DNA of 64,000 bases from an uncultured Mycoplasmatota bacterium (GTDB taxonomy: Bacteria; Bacillota_I; Bacilli_A; RF39; UBA660): positions 62,001-126,000 of the forward strand of contig URLC01000002.1 in assembly GCA_900548695.1 (NCBI GenBank), read 5' to 3'. Below, piece by piece: positions 57,136-64,000 of this stretch. The notes beneath the pieces were generated by a model. That model saw only the letters and a list, made by a program, of their open reading frames with translations. It ran no database searches and was not told the origin of the DNA. Position numbers and translations under genes: made by a program. Position 1 is the stretch's first letter, and every line of letters begins with the position of its first letter.

Positions 57136-58371
57136 ATGAAAAAACTTTTACCAATTTTAGTGGTATTAGCAATTGTTGCTTGTTGTTATCAAATAATTGT
57201 GACTTTTTTTATTTCAGAACATCAAGTGAATTATTCTTTAATAGCTTCTGATCAACAAACTTATACTATTTCAGAGAATTATCAAAAAAAGGGAAAAAGG
57301 CATTATTATTCTTTTTTAATTGATTCCAAGAAGAATAATTTTTCCATAAAAGTAGAAGAGGATTTTGATAAACAGGATAGGGTTATTACAGATATTAAAT
57401 ATTATAAAAAAAATAAATTGGAATGTATTTTACCAATTTATAAAAGAAATCATACATTTGATATTTCTTGCTTATTTGATGGAGTTCAAGTTACACCATT
57501 TTATTTAAGACAAGAACAAAATGAAGACTTTCAGTTTATTATTAAAAAGTTTGAAAAAGATTATGATAAAAAGTATTATCAAGATGGAAAAATTACTAAA
57601 GAAAAAAATTTAGGTATTTACTATGATAATATTCCGGAAGATTTTGTATTTGCTATTTGGAATTATCGTGGTATTGATATGCTGACTTCTGAAGGATTAG
57701 AGGAGAAACAATTCTTGAATGAAGATCATTATGAAAATGATTTATCGACAGTAGTTGGCAAGTATTATGTTACTATAAATACGGATGATGCTGAGGAAAG
57801 ACTTGATTATTCTCAAGTGATTGTTTATAATTTACAAGATGGTGGAAAGACAATAGTAGATGTTAATTTATCTCAAGATTCTTATTTTAATGGTTCTAGT
57901 GATGGTAAACTTTATATCACTGATTTGAAAGAGAAAAAACAATATGTACTTAATCCTGCTAAAAAAGAAGTTACGGAAGTGACTAAAGTTAAAGAAGTAA
58001 AAAATTCTAAGTTAGTAAAGGCTGGTAATGATTTTTTTGATAATCCTAAGGTGGATTCTAACGTGGTTATTAATAAGCAAATTACTAAACTATATGGAAC
58101 GACAGATATTAAACGTAGTGGGGATGATTATTATTTTAAGACTAAAGATGGAAAATTATATAGAGTTATTCAAAAAGATTATAAACATCCTATTTTATTA
58201 TGTCAGTTTAGTGACATTAAAGAGTGGCAAGCACATGATGATGGCGTTAGTTTTATAGTTCAAGATACCTTATATTTTTATAATGATGTTTATGGACTTC
58301 ATCCTATTTTAGTTAATTCAGAGTTTAATTATAATTCTAAAAACATATATCATTTTATTAGAGGAGAATAA
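57136..58371 (+). CDS. Membrane-anchored extracytoplasmic protein, unrecognised
   Basis: 411 residues from the ATG at 57136 (AGGTGATGG upstream, TATACT at about 57111). The N-terminal helix (about 6-24) anchors it; the rest should be outside. The second half has repeated strand-turn units ending in short DGK/DGG turns (YNLQDGGKTIVDVNLSQDS, GSSDGKLYITDLKEKKQYVLN, KTKDGKLYRVIQKDYKHPILL, FYNDVYGLHPILVN), a pattern seen in beta-propellers. No catalytic motif recognised. Possibly a surface or signal-sensing protein. Confidence 0.55.
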   Translation: MKKLLPILVVLAIVACCYQIIVTFFISEHQVNYSLIASDQQTYTISENYQKKGKRHYYSFLIDSKKNNFSIKVEEDFDKQDRVITDIKYYKKNKLECILPIYKRNHTFDISCLFDGVQVTPFYLRQEQNEDFQFIIKKFEKDYDKKYYQDGKITKEKNLGIYYDNIPEDFVFAIWNYRGIDMLTSEGLEEKQFLNEDHYENDLSTVVGKYYVTINTDDAEERLDYSQVIVYNLQDGGKTIVDVNLSQDSYFNGSSDGKLYITDLKEKKQYVLNPAKKEVTEVTKVKEVKNSKLVKAGNDFFDNPKVDSNVVINKQITKLYGTTDIKRSGDDYYFKTKDGKLYRVIQKDYKHPILLCQFSDIKEWQAHDDGVSFIVQDTLYFYNDVYGLHPILVNSEFNYNSKNIYHFIRGE

Positions 58372-58386
58372 TCTTCTCTTTTTTTC
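58360..58386 (+). terminator. Terminator before the tRNA-Cys/Gly unit
   Basis: AGAGGAGA/TCTTCTCT stem with one G-U, loop ATAA holding the stop codon, then seven T. Confidence 0.82.
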
Positions 58387-58417
58387 ATATAATTTAATAA
58401 GAAAAGAAAAAATATAG

Positions 58418-58446
58418 TTGAAATTTTAAAATAGCTTTGATATAAT
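58418..58446 (+). promoter_or_regulatory. Promoter of tRNA-Cys/tRNA-Gly
   Basis: TTGAAA (58418-58423), 17 bp, TATAAT (58441-58446). Confidence 0.75.
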
Positions 58447-58459
58447 CATAAGTGCAAGT

Positions 58460-58533
58460 GGGGCTTTAGCCAAGTGGTAAGGCGTGGGTCTGCAACACCC
58501 TGATCACCGGTTCAAATCCGGTAGGCCCCTCCA
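58460..58533 (+). tRNA. tRNA-Cys (GCA)
   Basis: 74 nt, acceptor GGGGCTT/AGGCCCC, anticodon loop CTGCAAC, ends TCCA. Confidence 0.95.
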
Positions 58534-58534
58534 T

Positions 58535-58609
58535 GCGGATGTAGTTTAGTGGTTAGAATACGGCCTTGCCAAGGCTGTGACGGGGATTCGATTTCCCTCA
58601 TCCGCTCCA
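58535..58609 (+). tRNA. tRNA-Gly (GCC)
   Basis: 75 nt, acceptor GCGGATG/CATCCGC, anticodon loop TTGCCAA, ends TCCA. Confidence 0.95.
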
Positions 58610-58618
58610 TTGAAATAT

Positions 58619-58651
58619 AACTTACGGACTCTAAAGATTCGTAAGTTTTTT
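58619..58651 (+). terminator. Terminator after tRNA-Gly
   Basis: ACTTACG/CGTAAGT stem with a 13-nt loop and a T run. Confidence 0.8.
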
Positions 58652-58907
58652 GTTTTTTATAATTTAGACCGGTAGATTTTTTACCCTTTCAAAAACTTAT
58701 AATAAGTGGAATTTTGTTTTTAATTACTAGAATTTATATTTGAAAAATTAAAGTTTTTTTTACATTCTAATTTATGAATTATATATAGTAAAAATCATAA
58801 ATAAAAAAAGAGGATAAATTATAAAAGTAATTTTTTCCTCTTTTTATATTTTATTGAATAGGGTAGTCATGTTATTTTCTTGCTAGTATTGGATTTAACC
58901 CGTTTTA
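58652..58907. other. Gene-free gap with a terminator for the minus-strand gene
   Basis: AT-rich, no coding frame. At about 58803-58848, AAAAAGAGGA pairs with TCCTCTTTTT; read leftward it can terminate the GNAT-DUF402 gene. Nothing else seen. Confidence 0.6.
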
Positions 58908-59960
58908 TTATAGAAATTTTTTTAAATATGTAAAAATATAATCATAGTATTTTTCTTTGTTAGCATTATAAAATTCGATAATTTTATTTGCCGTAGTATA
59001 GGCATTATTAAAATCATCATTTGTTATAAAACCGTTATCTAATAGTTCTTTTAATTCGTCTTCATCCATAATAGATGGTTCGTGATTGTAGGGAATACAT
59101 ACATCTAATTTCATATCTATAAAAAAGGGATTCTCTCTATCATAAAAATTATTTAATCGAGTAATATCAAAATAACTTTCTATCAAATTATTATTAGCAT
59201 CAAACATAACGGTTAACCACCAATTGACATTTTCGGGCGCTATTATAATATTTTTATAATTATTATCTGCGATTGTTATTAACCCTGTAGGTGAATTTAC
59301 TTTTAAAGGTGTTTCTACTTCTTTCATAGTTAATAAACATATTTTACCTTTAAAATATTTATTTTCAGTATCTTCTATTTTTATGGTTTTATTTTTTAAT
59401 CTTTTCCAATCATTTCTTTTTAAATCTCTCATTCCAAAATTAATATTTTTATCATTTTTTAATTTAATTCTTGTAAAATACTCATCTTCATTTTCTCCAT
59501 ATAAGTATGCACCACATTTAATTTGTACTTTTAATGATGAGGGATTGCTCTTATGAGAAGATAAATATATTTCATCTTCTTTTATTATCTTTTTACATTC
59601 TTCTATTGCAAGTTCTAATCCTTTTGTAGCATAGCCATTTTTTCTGTAATTTTTTAAAATTGTGTATCCTATATGTCCAGCTCCATTTTTTAAAGCGTCA
59701 TTTAGATAATGTCTTATTTTAAATAATCCAATAATTTCTTGATTGTTCCATAAGAAAAAATAGGTATCTGGAACATAACCTTCTGGTAGATCAACACCTT
59801 CTGAATTTTTTAATAATTTTGGAATAATCTCATTTTTAAATTTTTCTTTTGAAACATTGTAATATTTATTTTCAAAGCCATTTTCATTGTGGGGAATTTT
59901 TATTATTGCTTCGTATTCTTTATCAATATCTTCATAGTTTATTTTTTTTAATACTAACAT
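58908..59960 (-). CDS. GNAT acetyltransferase fused to a DUF402 domain
   Basis: 350 residues, ATG with AAGGAGG. Residues ~1-168 form a GNAT domain: YFFLWNNQEIIGLFKIRHYL, then AGHIGYTILKNYRKNGYATKGLELAIEEC (the acetyl-CoA loop region), ISSHKSNP-like LSSHKSNPSSLKVQIKCGA. Residues ~180-350 resemble DUF402, the FomD/Ntdp-type phosphatase domain: NVNWWLTVMFDANNNLIESYFDI, FIDMKLDVCIP and IMDEDELKELLDNGFITNDD, with its metal-binding Asp set. Both halves occur alone in other bacteria. Substrates unknown. Confidence 0.7.
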   Translation of the reverse strand: MLVLKKINYEDIDKEYEAIIKIPHNENGFENKYYNVSKEKFKNEIIPKLLKNSEGVDLPEGYVPDTYFFLWNNQEIIGLFKIRHYLNDALKNGAGHIGYTILKNYRKNGYATKGLELAIEECKKIIKEDEIYLSSHKSNPSSLKVQIKCGAYLYGENEDEYFTRIKLKNDKNINFGMRDLKRNDWKRLKNKTIKIEDTENKYFKGKICLLTMKEVETPLKVNSPTGLITIADNNYKNIIIAPENVNWWLTVMFDANNNLIESYFDITRLNNFYDRENPFFIDMKLDVCIPYNHEPSIMDEDELKELLDNGFITNDDFNNAYTTANKIIEFYNANKEKYYDYIFTYLKKFL

Positions 59961-60119
59961 ATTATCCTCCTTATTTAATTGAGTTTTTTTTAATAGTTTT
60001 CTTTAGTTTTAAAAACTTTTATATTTCGTTGATATATCTATTATTTTGAATGTTTATAATTTCTATGAAATGCACTTTATTAAAATCAATAACTAACATT
60101 TAAGCGTGGAGTTTTAATT

Positions 60120-60677
60120 TTATAAAATATCTAATAATTGTTTTGTTTCTTGATGTATGTTTATTCCTTTTTCTTTTAAATGATTTTCTTGACAGACTAA
60201 GCAATGTTTCAAAGCTATATCAATATTATTTTCTTGATAAGATAATTTTTTTACTTGTTTTAAACCTTCAGGGAGATTATCTCTTGCTATTTTATCCGCA
60301 ATGAAAACTATTTTTGCTAATAAGTCCATCTCTTTATTGCCGATAGTATGATAGTGGATAGCTTCACAAATATCGTTTTCTAAGTGGTATTTTTCTTTAG
60401 CTAAAATAGCTCCAATATCAGCATGTCTTAAATTGGTGTTTTCTGTATTTAATAATTCTTGGGGTAAGTGATATTTTTTTATCAAATTGTAATTTTCTTC
60501 TTCAGTTAAATCTTTAGCAATATCGTGTATTAGTCCGGCTAAATAGGCTTTTTTCTCGTCGTAATTATAGTGCTTTGCTAATTTTTTTGCTTCATCTGCC
60601 ACCTTTAAACTATGTTTATATCTAAATTTTGTTAATGTTTTTTTTAAATCATTTTTGATTATTTCTATATCCTGCAT
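60120..60677 (-). CDS. yqeK: YqeK-type HD-domain diadenosine tetraphosphate hydrolase
   Basis: 185 residues, ATG with GGAGGATTT. HD-fold ligands are in order: RYKHSLKVADEAKKLAKHY, YLAGLIHDIAKDL (His-Asp), NLRHADIGAILAKE, EAIHYHTIG and IVFIADKIARDNLP. YqeK homologues split Ap4A symmetrically into two ADP and carry an iron site. In Bacillus yqeK lies in the nadD-yqeK-rsfS cluster; here it stands alone, with a 160-bp empty AT-rich gap to its right neighbour. Confidence 0.88.
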   Translation of the reverse strand: MQDIEIIKNDLKKTLTKFRYKHSLKVADEAKKLAKHYNYDEKKAYLAGLIHDIAKDLTEEENYNLIKKYHLPQELLNTENTNLRHADIGAILAKEKYHLENDICEAIHYHTIGNKEMDLLAKIVFIADKIARDNLPEGLKQVKKLSYQENNIDIALKHCLVCQENHLKEKGINIHQETKQLLDIL

Positions 60678-60818
60678 AAATCCTCCTATCTACTTTATTA
60701 TAATATAAATTTTTTTAATTAGTTTCTTTTTTTTGACTTTTAATATTTTAGTAAAAATACTTCTCTTATTAGTCAAATTATGTTACAATGTTTTCATAAT
60801 AGGAAGGGTAGGATTAGT

Positions 60819-61469
60819 ATGACAGATGATGTTTTTAAGAAAGTTAAACAGAGTGGGAGAAAAGTACCTAGAAAGTATTCCACGACTCCTAAAAAAGAAA
60901 GAGAAGAGGTAATTGAAGTAGAAAAAGAAGGTTGGTGGGTATATGTATTATTGTTGTCAACCGTAGTTATACTTTGTCAATCATTGAAAGATTATACTTT
61001 TTCGTTTGATAATGTAACACTTACTTATTCACTTTTTATATTGCCAGTAGTTTATTTTGTTACTAATTATATTACAAAAAAATATGGTTATGGAAAAGCT
61101 ATTGTGGGTATTTCAGTATCTGGTGTTGCTTTAGTAGTGTTTAGCTTTATCATGAGTTTTGTAATTGGTAAAGAGTTTAGTTTATATGATATATGCGGTG
61201 GATTTTGCGGATATGTTATCAGTCAATTTGTGAATTTATCTATTTATCAATTCTTATTAGTAAATATTAATGATTCATTTATTTTAATTTTCTTAACTTA
61301 TTTATTTGCTTTTGTTGTTAATTATTTATTCTATACATTAATTTATATGAATTTATTAGTGTTTGATAATTACTGGGTATCTTATTTTGCAACACTTCTT
61401 CTTCAAGGAATAGTATGTTTTGTATTGACTTTCTTTGATGTTAATATTAAACGTGGATTTGAAGTGTAA
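60819..61469 (+). CDS. VUT-family-like membrane transporter
   Basis: 216 residues from the ATG at 60819 (GGGTAGGA upstream). A charged cytoplasmic head of ~40 residues (rich in Lys, Glu and Arg) precedes six membrane spans. The pattern LTYSLFILPVVYFVTNYITKKYGYGKAIVGI resembles the conserved loop of VUT (YhhQ-type queuosine precursor) transporters, where the usual text is D-x3-E-x-Y-G; here it is N-x3-K-x-Y-G, so both acidic residues are lost. A homologue with changed or other function is likely. Confidence 0.5.
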   Translation: MTDDVFKKVKQSGRKVPRKYSTTPKKEREEVIEVEKEGWWVYVLLLSTVVILCQSLKDYTFSFDNVTLTYSLFILPVVYFVTNYITKKYGYGKAIVGISVSGVALVVFSFIMSFVIGKEFSLYDICGGFCGYVISQFVNLSIYQFLLVNINDSFILIFLTYLFAFVVNYLFYTLIYMNLLVFDNYWVSYFATLLLQGIVCFVLTFFDVNIKRGFEV

Positions 61470-61470
61470 T

Positions 61471-61503
61471 AAAAAAATCTTCTAAAAAAGAAGATTTTTT
61501 TTG
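61471..61503. terminator. Bidirectional terminator between transporter-like and CPBP genes
   Basis: AAAAAAATCTTCT and AGAAGATTTTTTTT pair around AAAAA; serves both convergent genes. Confidence 0.88.
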
Positions 61504-61505
61504 GT

Positions 61506-62204
61506 TTATAATACAGATATGGACATTAAAATTAGGATGGTGTTATGAAGCATATGCATAATGGTTGAAGTATAAATAGTATCTGTTTTTTGATAAGCGA
61601 TAGCAAACGCGCCTCCTAAAGCACCATAGGGAATAATATATAGTAATTCTAATGGTGATGTCATACTAGTTATAACGTGTAGCGATCCAAAAACTAGTGC
61701 GGATGCAGTTATAAATAACCATTTGTTTGGGAAAGCATTTTTAAATCCTTTTCTAAAGACAAGCTCTTCTACTATCGGGGCAATAAAACCAGCATTTATT
61801 AACATTAACCAAGGTTGATTTGAGATTAAACCTTGTACAGCTTGCTCATTTGCCGCTTGATCAAGGCTGATACCAAAAGTGATTATAGCATTTGCTACCA
61901 TCATAATTCCTAATCCTAATAGCCAATACTTTAAGCCTGTATCTAAACATCTCATAGGATTTTTTCTAAATAGTTTCCATTCACGAATTAGATCTTTTCT
62001 AAATATTAGAAAAAGAATTAGTAGTAGAACTATGTTAGAAAAAATAGATAATAGCATTTGTTCTAAGCTAGTTATATTAGAAATATTTAAGTTGAAGATA
62101 GAAATAGGAATTAATTGAAGGAAAGAACTGTAATAAAATAAAATAAATACAATGATTCCCACAACTAAGCCTTTCCAATTTATTAGTTGTTTTGCTTTTT
62201 CCAT
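61506..62204 (-). CDS. CPBP (CAAX/Abi) intramembrane metalloprotease
   Basis: 232 residues with about seven membrane spans. The CPBP motifs are present: APIVEELVFRKGF (EExxxR), FGSLHV with the first His and TIMHMLHNTI with the second. Such proteases are tied to prenyl-protein processing or to self-immunity to bacteriocins. No bacteriocin gene is near. Monocistronic, divergent from rimP. Confidence 0.85.
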   Translation of the reverse strand: MEKAKQLINWKGLVVGIIVFILFYYSSFLQLIPISIFNLNISNITSLEQMLLSIFSNIVLLLILFLIFRKDLIREWKLFRKNPMRCLDTGLKYWLLGLGIMMVANAIITFGISLDQAANEQAVQGLISNQPWLMLINAGFIAPIVEELVFRKGFKNAFPNKWLFITASALVFGSLHVITSMTSPLELLYIIPYGALGGAFAIAYQKTDTIYTSTIMHMLHNTILILMSISVL

Positions 62205-62319
62205 TTTTTTAATATCAATCTTATAATATGTGATTGATTCCTTTCTATTTATTTGGTGATTGATGAGTTTTCACCTTCTTAAAGAATAGCATAAAAAATA
62301 TTAAAATTAAAGATATTTG

Positions 62320-62348
62320 TTGGTATTTTATGAAAAGTATGTTATAAT
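62320..62348 (+). promoter_or_regulatory. Promoter of the rimP-nusA operon
   Basis: TTGGTA (62320-62325), 17 bp, TATAAT (62343-62348). Confidence 0.72.
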
Positions 62349-62356
62349 GTATGCAG

Positions 62357-62390
62357 AAAGGAGTGGGAATATTTAGCCCGCTCCTTATTG
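62357..62390 (+). promoter_or_regulatory. rimP leader hairpin at the 5' end of the mRNA
   Basis: AAGGAGTGGG (62358-62367) pairs with CCCGCTCCTT (62377-62386), ten pairs with one G-U, around AATATTTAG. It would begin within a few bases of +1. A stem of this kind (GAGTGGG...CCCACTC) upstream of rimP is common in Firmicutes; its role is not certain, perhaps attenuation or RNA stability. Only ATTGTTT follows, so the T-run is weak for a terminator. Confidence 0.7.
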
Positions 62391-62407
62391 TTTCTAGGAG
62401 GTGAAGT

Positions 62408-62659
62408 ATGAAAGAGAAAATAATTACTTTGGTGGGAGATCAACTAAAAGATTTTGAGGTCGTTATCGATGATGTTTTTACTTCTTTAGAAGAAGGCAAA
62501 AAAATATTAAATATTGTTTTGGATAGTGATATTACGATTGATTTGGATTTGATTACAGAGGCTTCTAGAGTTATCAACAAAATTATTGATAAAAATAACA
62601 TATTAGATGATGATATTTACGAAGTAGATATTTATTCTAAAGAGAAGGGAGACGAATAA
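62408..62659 (+). CDS. rimP: Truncated ribosome maturation factor RimP (N-domain only)
   Basis: 83 residues, AGGAGGTGAAGT ribosome-binding site. EEGKKILNIVLDSDITIDLDLI and EASRVINKIIDKNN match the RimP N-terminal domain (beta strand, IDLD, and the following helix); it ends right after the YEVDIYSKE strand. Full RimP is about 150 residues with a C-terminal SH3-like domain, which is missing. The frame closes naturally and nusA begins two bases later, so this is not a sequencing break. It acts in 30S subunit maturation in other bacteria. Confidence 0.82.
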   Translation: MKEKIITLVGDQLKDFEVVIDDVFTSLEEGKKILNIVLDSDITIDLDLITEASRVINKIIDKNNILDDDIYEVDIYSKEKGDE

Positions 62660-62660
62660 A

Positions 62661-63833
62661 ATGAATGGTAAAGAATTTTTGAAGGCATTAAATAATATTG
62701 TTAGAGAAAAAAATATTGATCCAGAAGTTGTTTATGACGCTATGGAATTAGCACTTACATCAGCTTATAAGAAGAATTTTAATTCTAAGACTAATGTTAA
62801 AGTATTATTTGATCACGCGACTGGAGAAATTAAAGTATATTCTTATTTAACAGTTGTACCAGATGACAAGATGACAAAAGAAGAATATGAAGATTATTTA
62901 TTTGAACATTATACTGATGAAGATGAAGAAGATGAAAATGATGACGCGGAAGCAGAAGAAGAAGAAGCAATTAGTTATTTTAATCCAGAAACTGAAATTA
63001 AATTAACTGAGGCTAAAAAGTTAGATAAGACTTTAGAAATTGGGGATACCATTGATAAAGAAGTTACTCCTAAAGACTTTGGTCGCGTTGCTACTTCTAC
63101 GGCTAAACAAGTTGTTATTCAAAAAATTAGAGAAGCTGAAAGAAATAGTATTATGGAAGAGTTTGGAGATAAACAAGATGAACTTTTAATTGGTACTGTT
63201 GCTTTAGAAGATACAGATAATTATTTTATTGATTTGGGACGCACTAATGGTATTTTACCTAAAAAGGATATTATTCCTGGAGAAAAAATTGAGATGGGTT
63301 CACAAATCAAAGTTTATGTTACTAAGGTAGATAATAATGGTAAAAATTTGCTTATTTTGTTAAGTAGAAGCCACTATGGTTTTGTAAAAAGACTTTTTGA
63401 ACTTGAAATTCCAGAATTAGCTGATGGTACTGTAATGTTATATAGTGTAGCTCGAGATGCTGGAAATAGAAGTAAAGTAGCTGTTTATTCAGAATATTCT
63501 AATATTGATCCCATTGGTGCTTGTATTGGTGAGAAGGGTAGTCGAATTGCAAGAATTATTGAAGAGTTGCATGGAGAAAAGTTGGATGTTGTTAAATATG
63601 ATAAAGATCCAGCTGTATTTATTGAAAATGCATTGAGTCCTGCTAAAGATTTAACAGTTGCAATTACTGATCCTAAGAAACAAGAGGCTATGGTTATTGC
63701 AGATGGAGATAATTTCTCTTTAGCGATTGGTAAGAGAGGACAAAATGCTCGTCTTGCTAGTAAACTTACTCATTATAAAATTGATATTAAAACAACTGAT
63801 CAAGCAAGAGAGGCTGGAATTAATTTTAGATAG
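62661..63833 (+). CDS. nusA: Transcription elongation/termination factor NusA
   Basis: 390 residues, AGGGAGA ribosome-binding site overlapping the rimP end. N-domain (KEFLKALNNIVREKNIDPEVVYDAMELAL...), an acidic insertion (DEDEEDENDDAEAEEEEA, ~90-112), S1 (DELLIGTVALEDTDNYFIDLG; GILPKKDIIPGEKI), KH1 (RSKVAVYSEYSNIDPIGACIGEKGSRI) and KH2 (IGKRGQNARLASKLT). Binds RNA polymerase and the nascent RNA. Length is normal for Firmicutes. Followed by ylxR, as in Bacillus. Confidence 0.97.
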   Translation: MNGKEFLKALNNIVREKNIDPEVVYDAMELALTSAYKKNFNSKTNVKVLFDHATGEIKVYSYLTVVPDDKMTKEEYEDYLFEHYTDEDEEDENDDAEAEEEEAISYFNPETEIKLTEAKKLDKTLEIGDTIDKEVTPKDFGRVATSTAKQVVIQKIREAERNSIMEEFGDKQDELLIGTVALEDTDNYFIDLGRTNGILPKKDIIPGEKIEMGSQIKVYVTKVDNNGKNLLILLSRSHYGFVKRLFELEIPELADGTVMLYSVARDAGNRSKVAVYSEYSNIDPIGACIGEKGSRIARIIEELHGEKLDVVKYDKDPAVFIENALSPAKDLTVAITDPKKQEAMVIADGDNFSLAIGKRGQNARLASKLTHYKIDIKTTDQAREAGINFR

Positions 63834-63849
63834 TTTTTAAGGAGGATTT

Positions 63850-64000
63850 ATGAAAGTAAAGAAAATACCTTTAAGAACTTGTGTAATTACTAAAGAAAGA
63901 TTACCAAAGAAGGAATTACTTCGTGTAGTTCGTACACCAGAAGGACAAGTTATTGTTGATGAGGTTGGAAAGATAAATGGACGAGGTGCATATATTAAAA
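63850..64000 (+). CDS. ylxR: YlxR/RnpM RNA-binding protein, cut by window end
   Basis: First 50 residues visible, ATG with AAGGAGGA upstream. KIPLRTCVITKERLPKKELLRVVRTPEG is the YlxR start (R-x-C motif), and NGRGAYIK the second block. In Bacillus YlxR/RnpM modulates RNase P and the gene sits in the nusA-ylxR-ylxQ-infB operon, as expected here. The rest is beyond base 64000. Confidence 0.93.
   Translation, partial: MKVKKIPLRTCVITKERLPKKELLRVVRTPEGQVIVDEVGKINGRGAYIK

Overview
The window comes from a low-GC (roughly 30% by eye) Firmicute of the class Bacilli, probably an uncultured anaerobic gut lineage close to the root of the Mollicutes/Erysipelotrichia. The reasons are the AT-rich base composition, TGG as the only Trp codon with TGA used as a normal stop (so not the Mycoplasma code), Bacillus-like gene order, a T-box, a group B-like [FeFe]-hydrogenase with rubrerythrin, and a eukaryote/archaea-type ProRS. 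The cell has a wall (D,D-carboxypeptidase, MreC/MreD). It also carries a clear set of endospore genes: sigG, spoVID, ysxE, yunB, a YutH-like gene, a SpoIIB-like gene, spoIVFA, spoIVFB and a tiny YjcZ-like gene.

Layout. 1-5279: the end of a type IV secretion/conjugation-type locus (SpoIID-C39 wall enzyme, VirD4/TraG coupling ATPase, surface proteins). 5335-8232: rhodanese, VTT-type membrane protein, RmuC, DUF3603. 8255-13934: trpS (minus) facing away from tig and lon. 13994-15623: the spoVID-ysxE spore-coat pair. 15844-18296: a Fur-box-controlled fur/[FeFe]-hydrogenase unit followed by rubrerythrin. 18680-24215: RNA-modification genes (U32, trmL, ttcA) and a lone GH13 enzyme. 24220-29219: sigG with a leader hairpin over its ribosome-binding site, then ylmC, yunB, yutD, DUF1292, and a YutH-like gene converging with a NifU-like gene. 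29832-31082: twelve tRNA genes in two transcription units, bordered by an orphan MvaI/BcnI-like nuclease and proS. 33438-39450: ABC transporter, carboxypeptidase, phosphoesterase, FAD dehydrogenase and a cyclophilin lipoprotein. 39543-42857: a valine T-box controlling an unknown gene and valS. 42896-47719: phosphoesterase, SpoIIB-like, radC, mreC, mreD, spoIVFA, spoIVFB, which is the B. subtilis order without maf, mreB and minCD. 47716-52760: tRNA-Ala, a small spore-type peptide, YbaK, DUF4186, a kinase-like protein and a YkpA-type ABC-F. 52974-55927 (minus): a three-gene BadF/DUF2229 dehydratase-activase-like unit. 56078-62204: thioredoxin-like and PH-domain proteins, tRNA-Cys and tRNA-Gly, a GNAT-DUF402 fusion, YqeK, a VUT-like transporter and a CPBP protease. 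62320-64000: the rimP (N-domain only)-nusA-ylxR operon, cut by the window edge.

Expression features. Promoters are close to the sigma-A consensus (TTGACA, 16-18 bp, TATAAT) and often lie only 15-30 nt from the start codon. Many starts are set by GGTGAT, the 3' half of the full Shine-Dalgarno sequence. TTG starts are common, and two genes seem to need ATT. No CRISPR array, rRNA, insertion sequence, integrase or prophage was seen.
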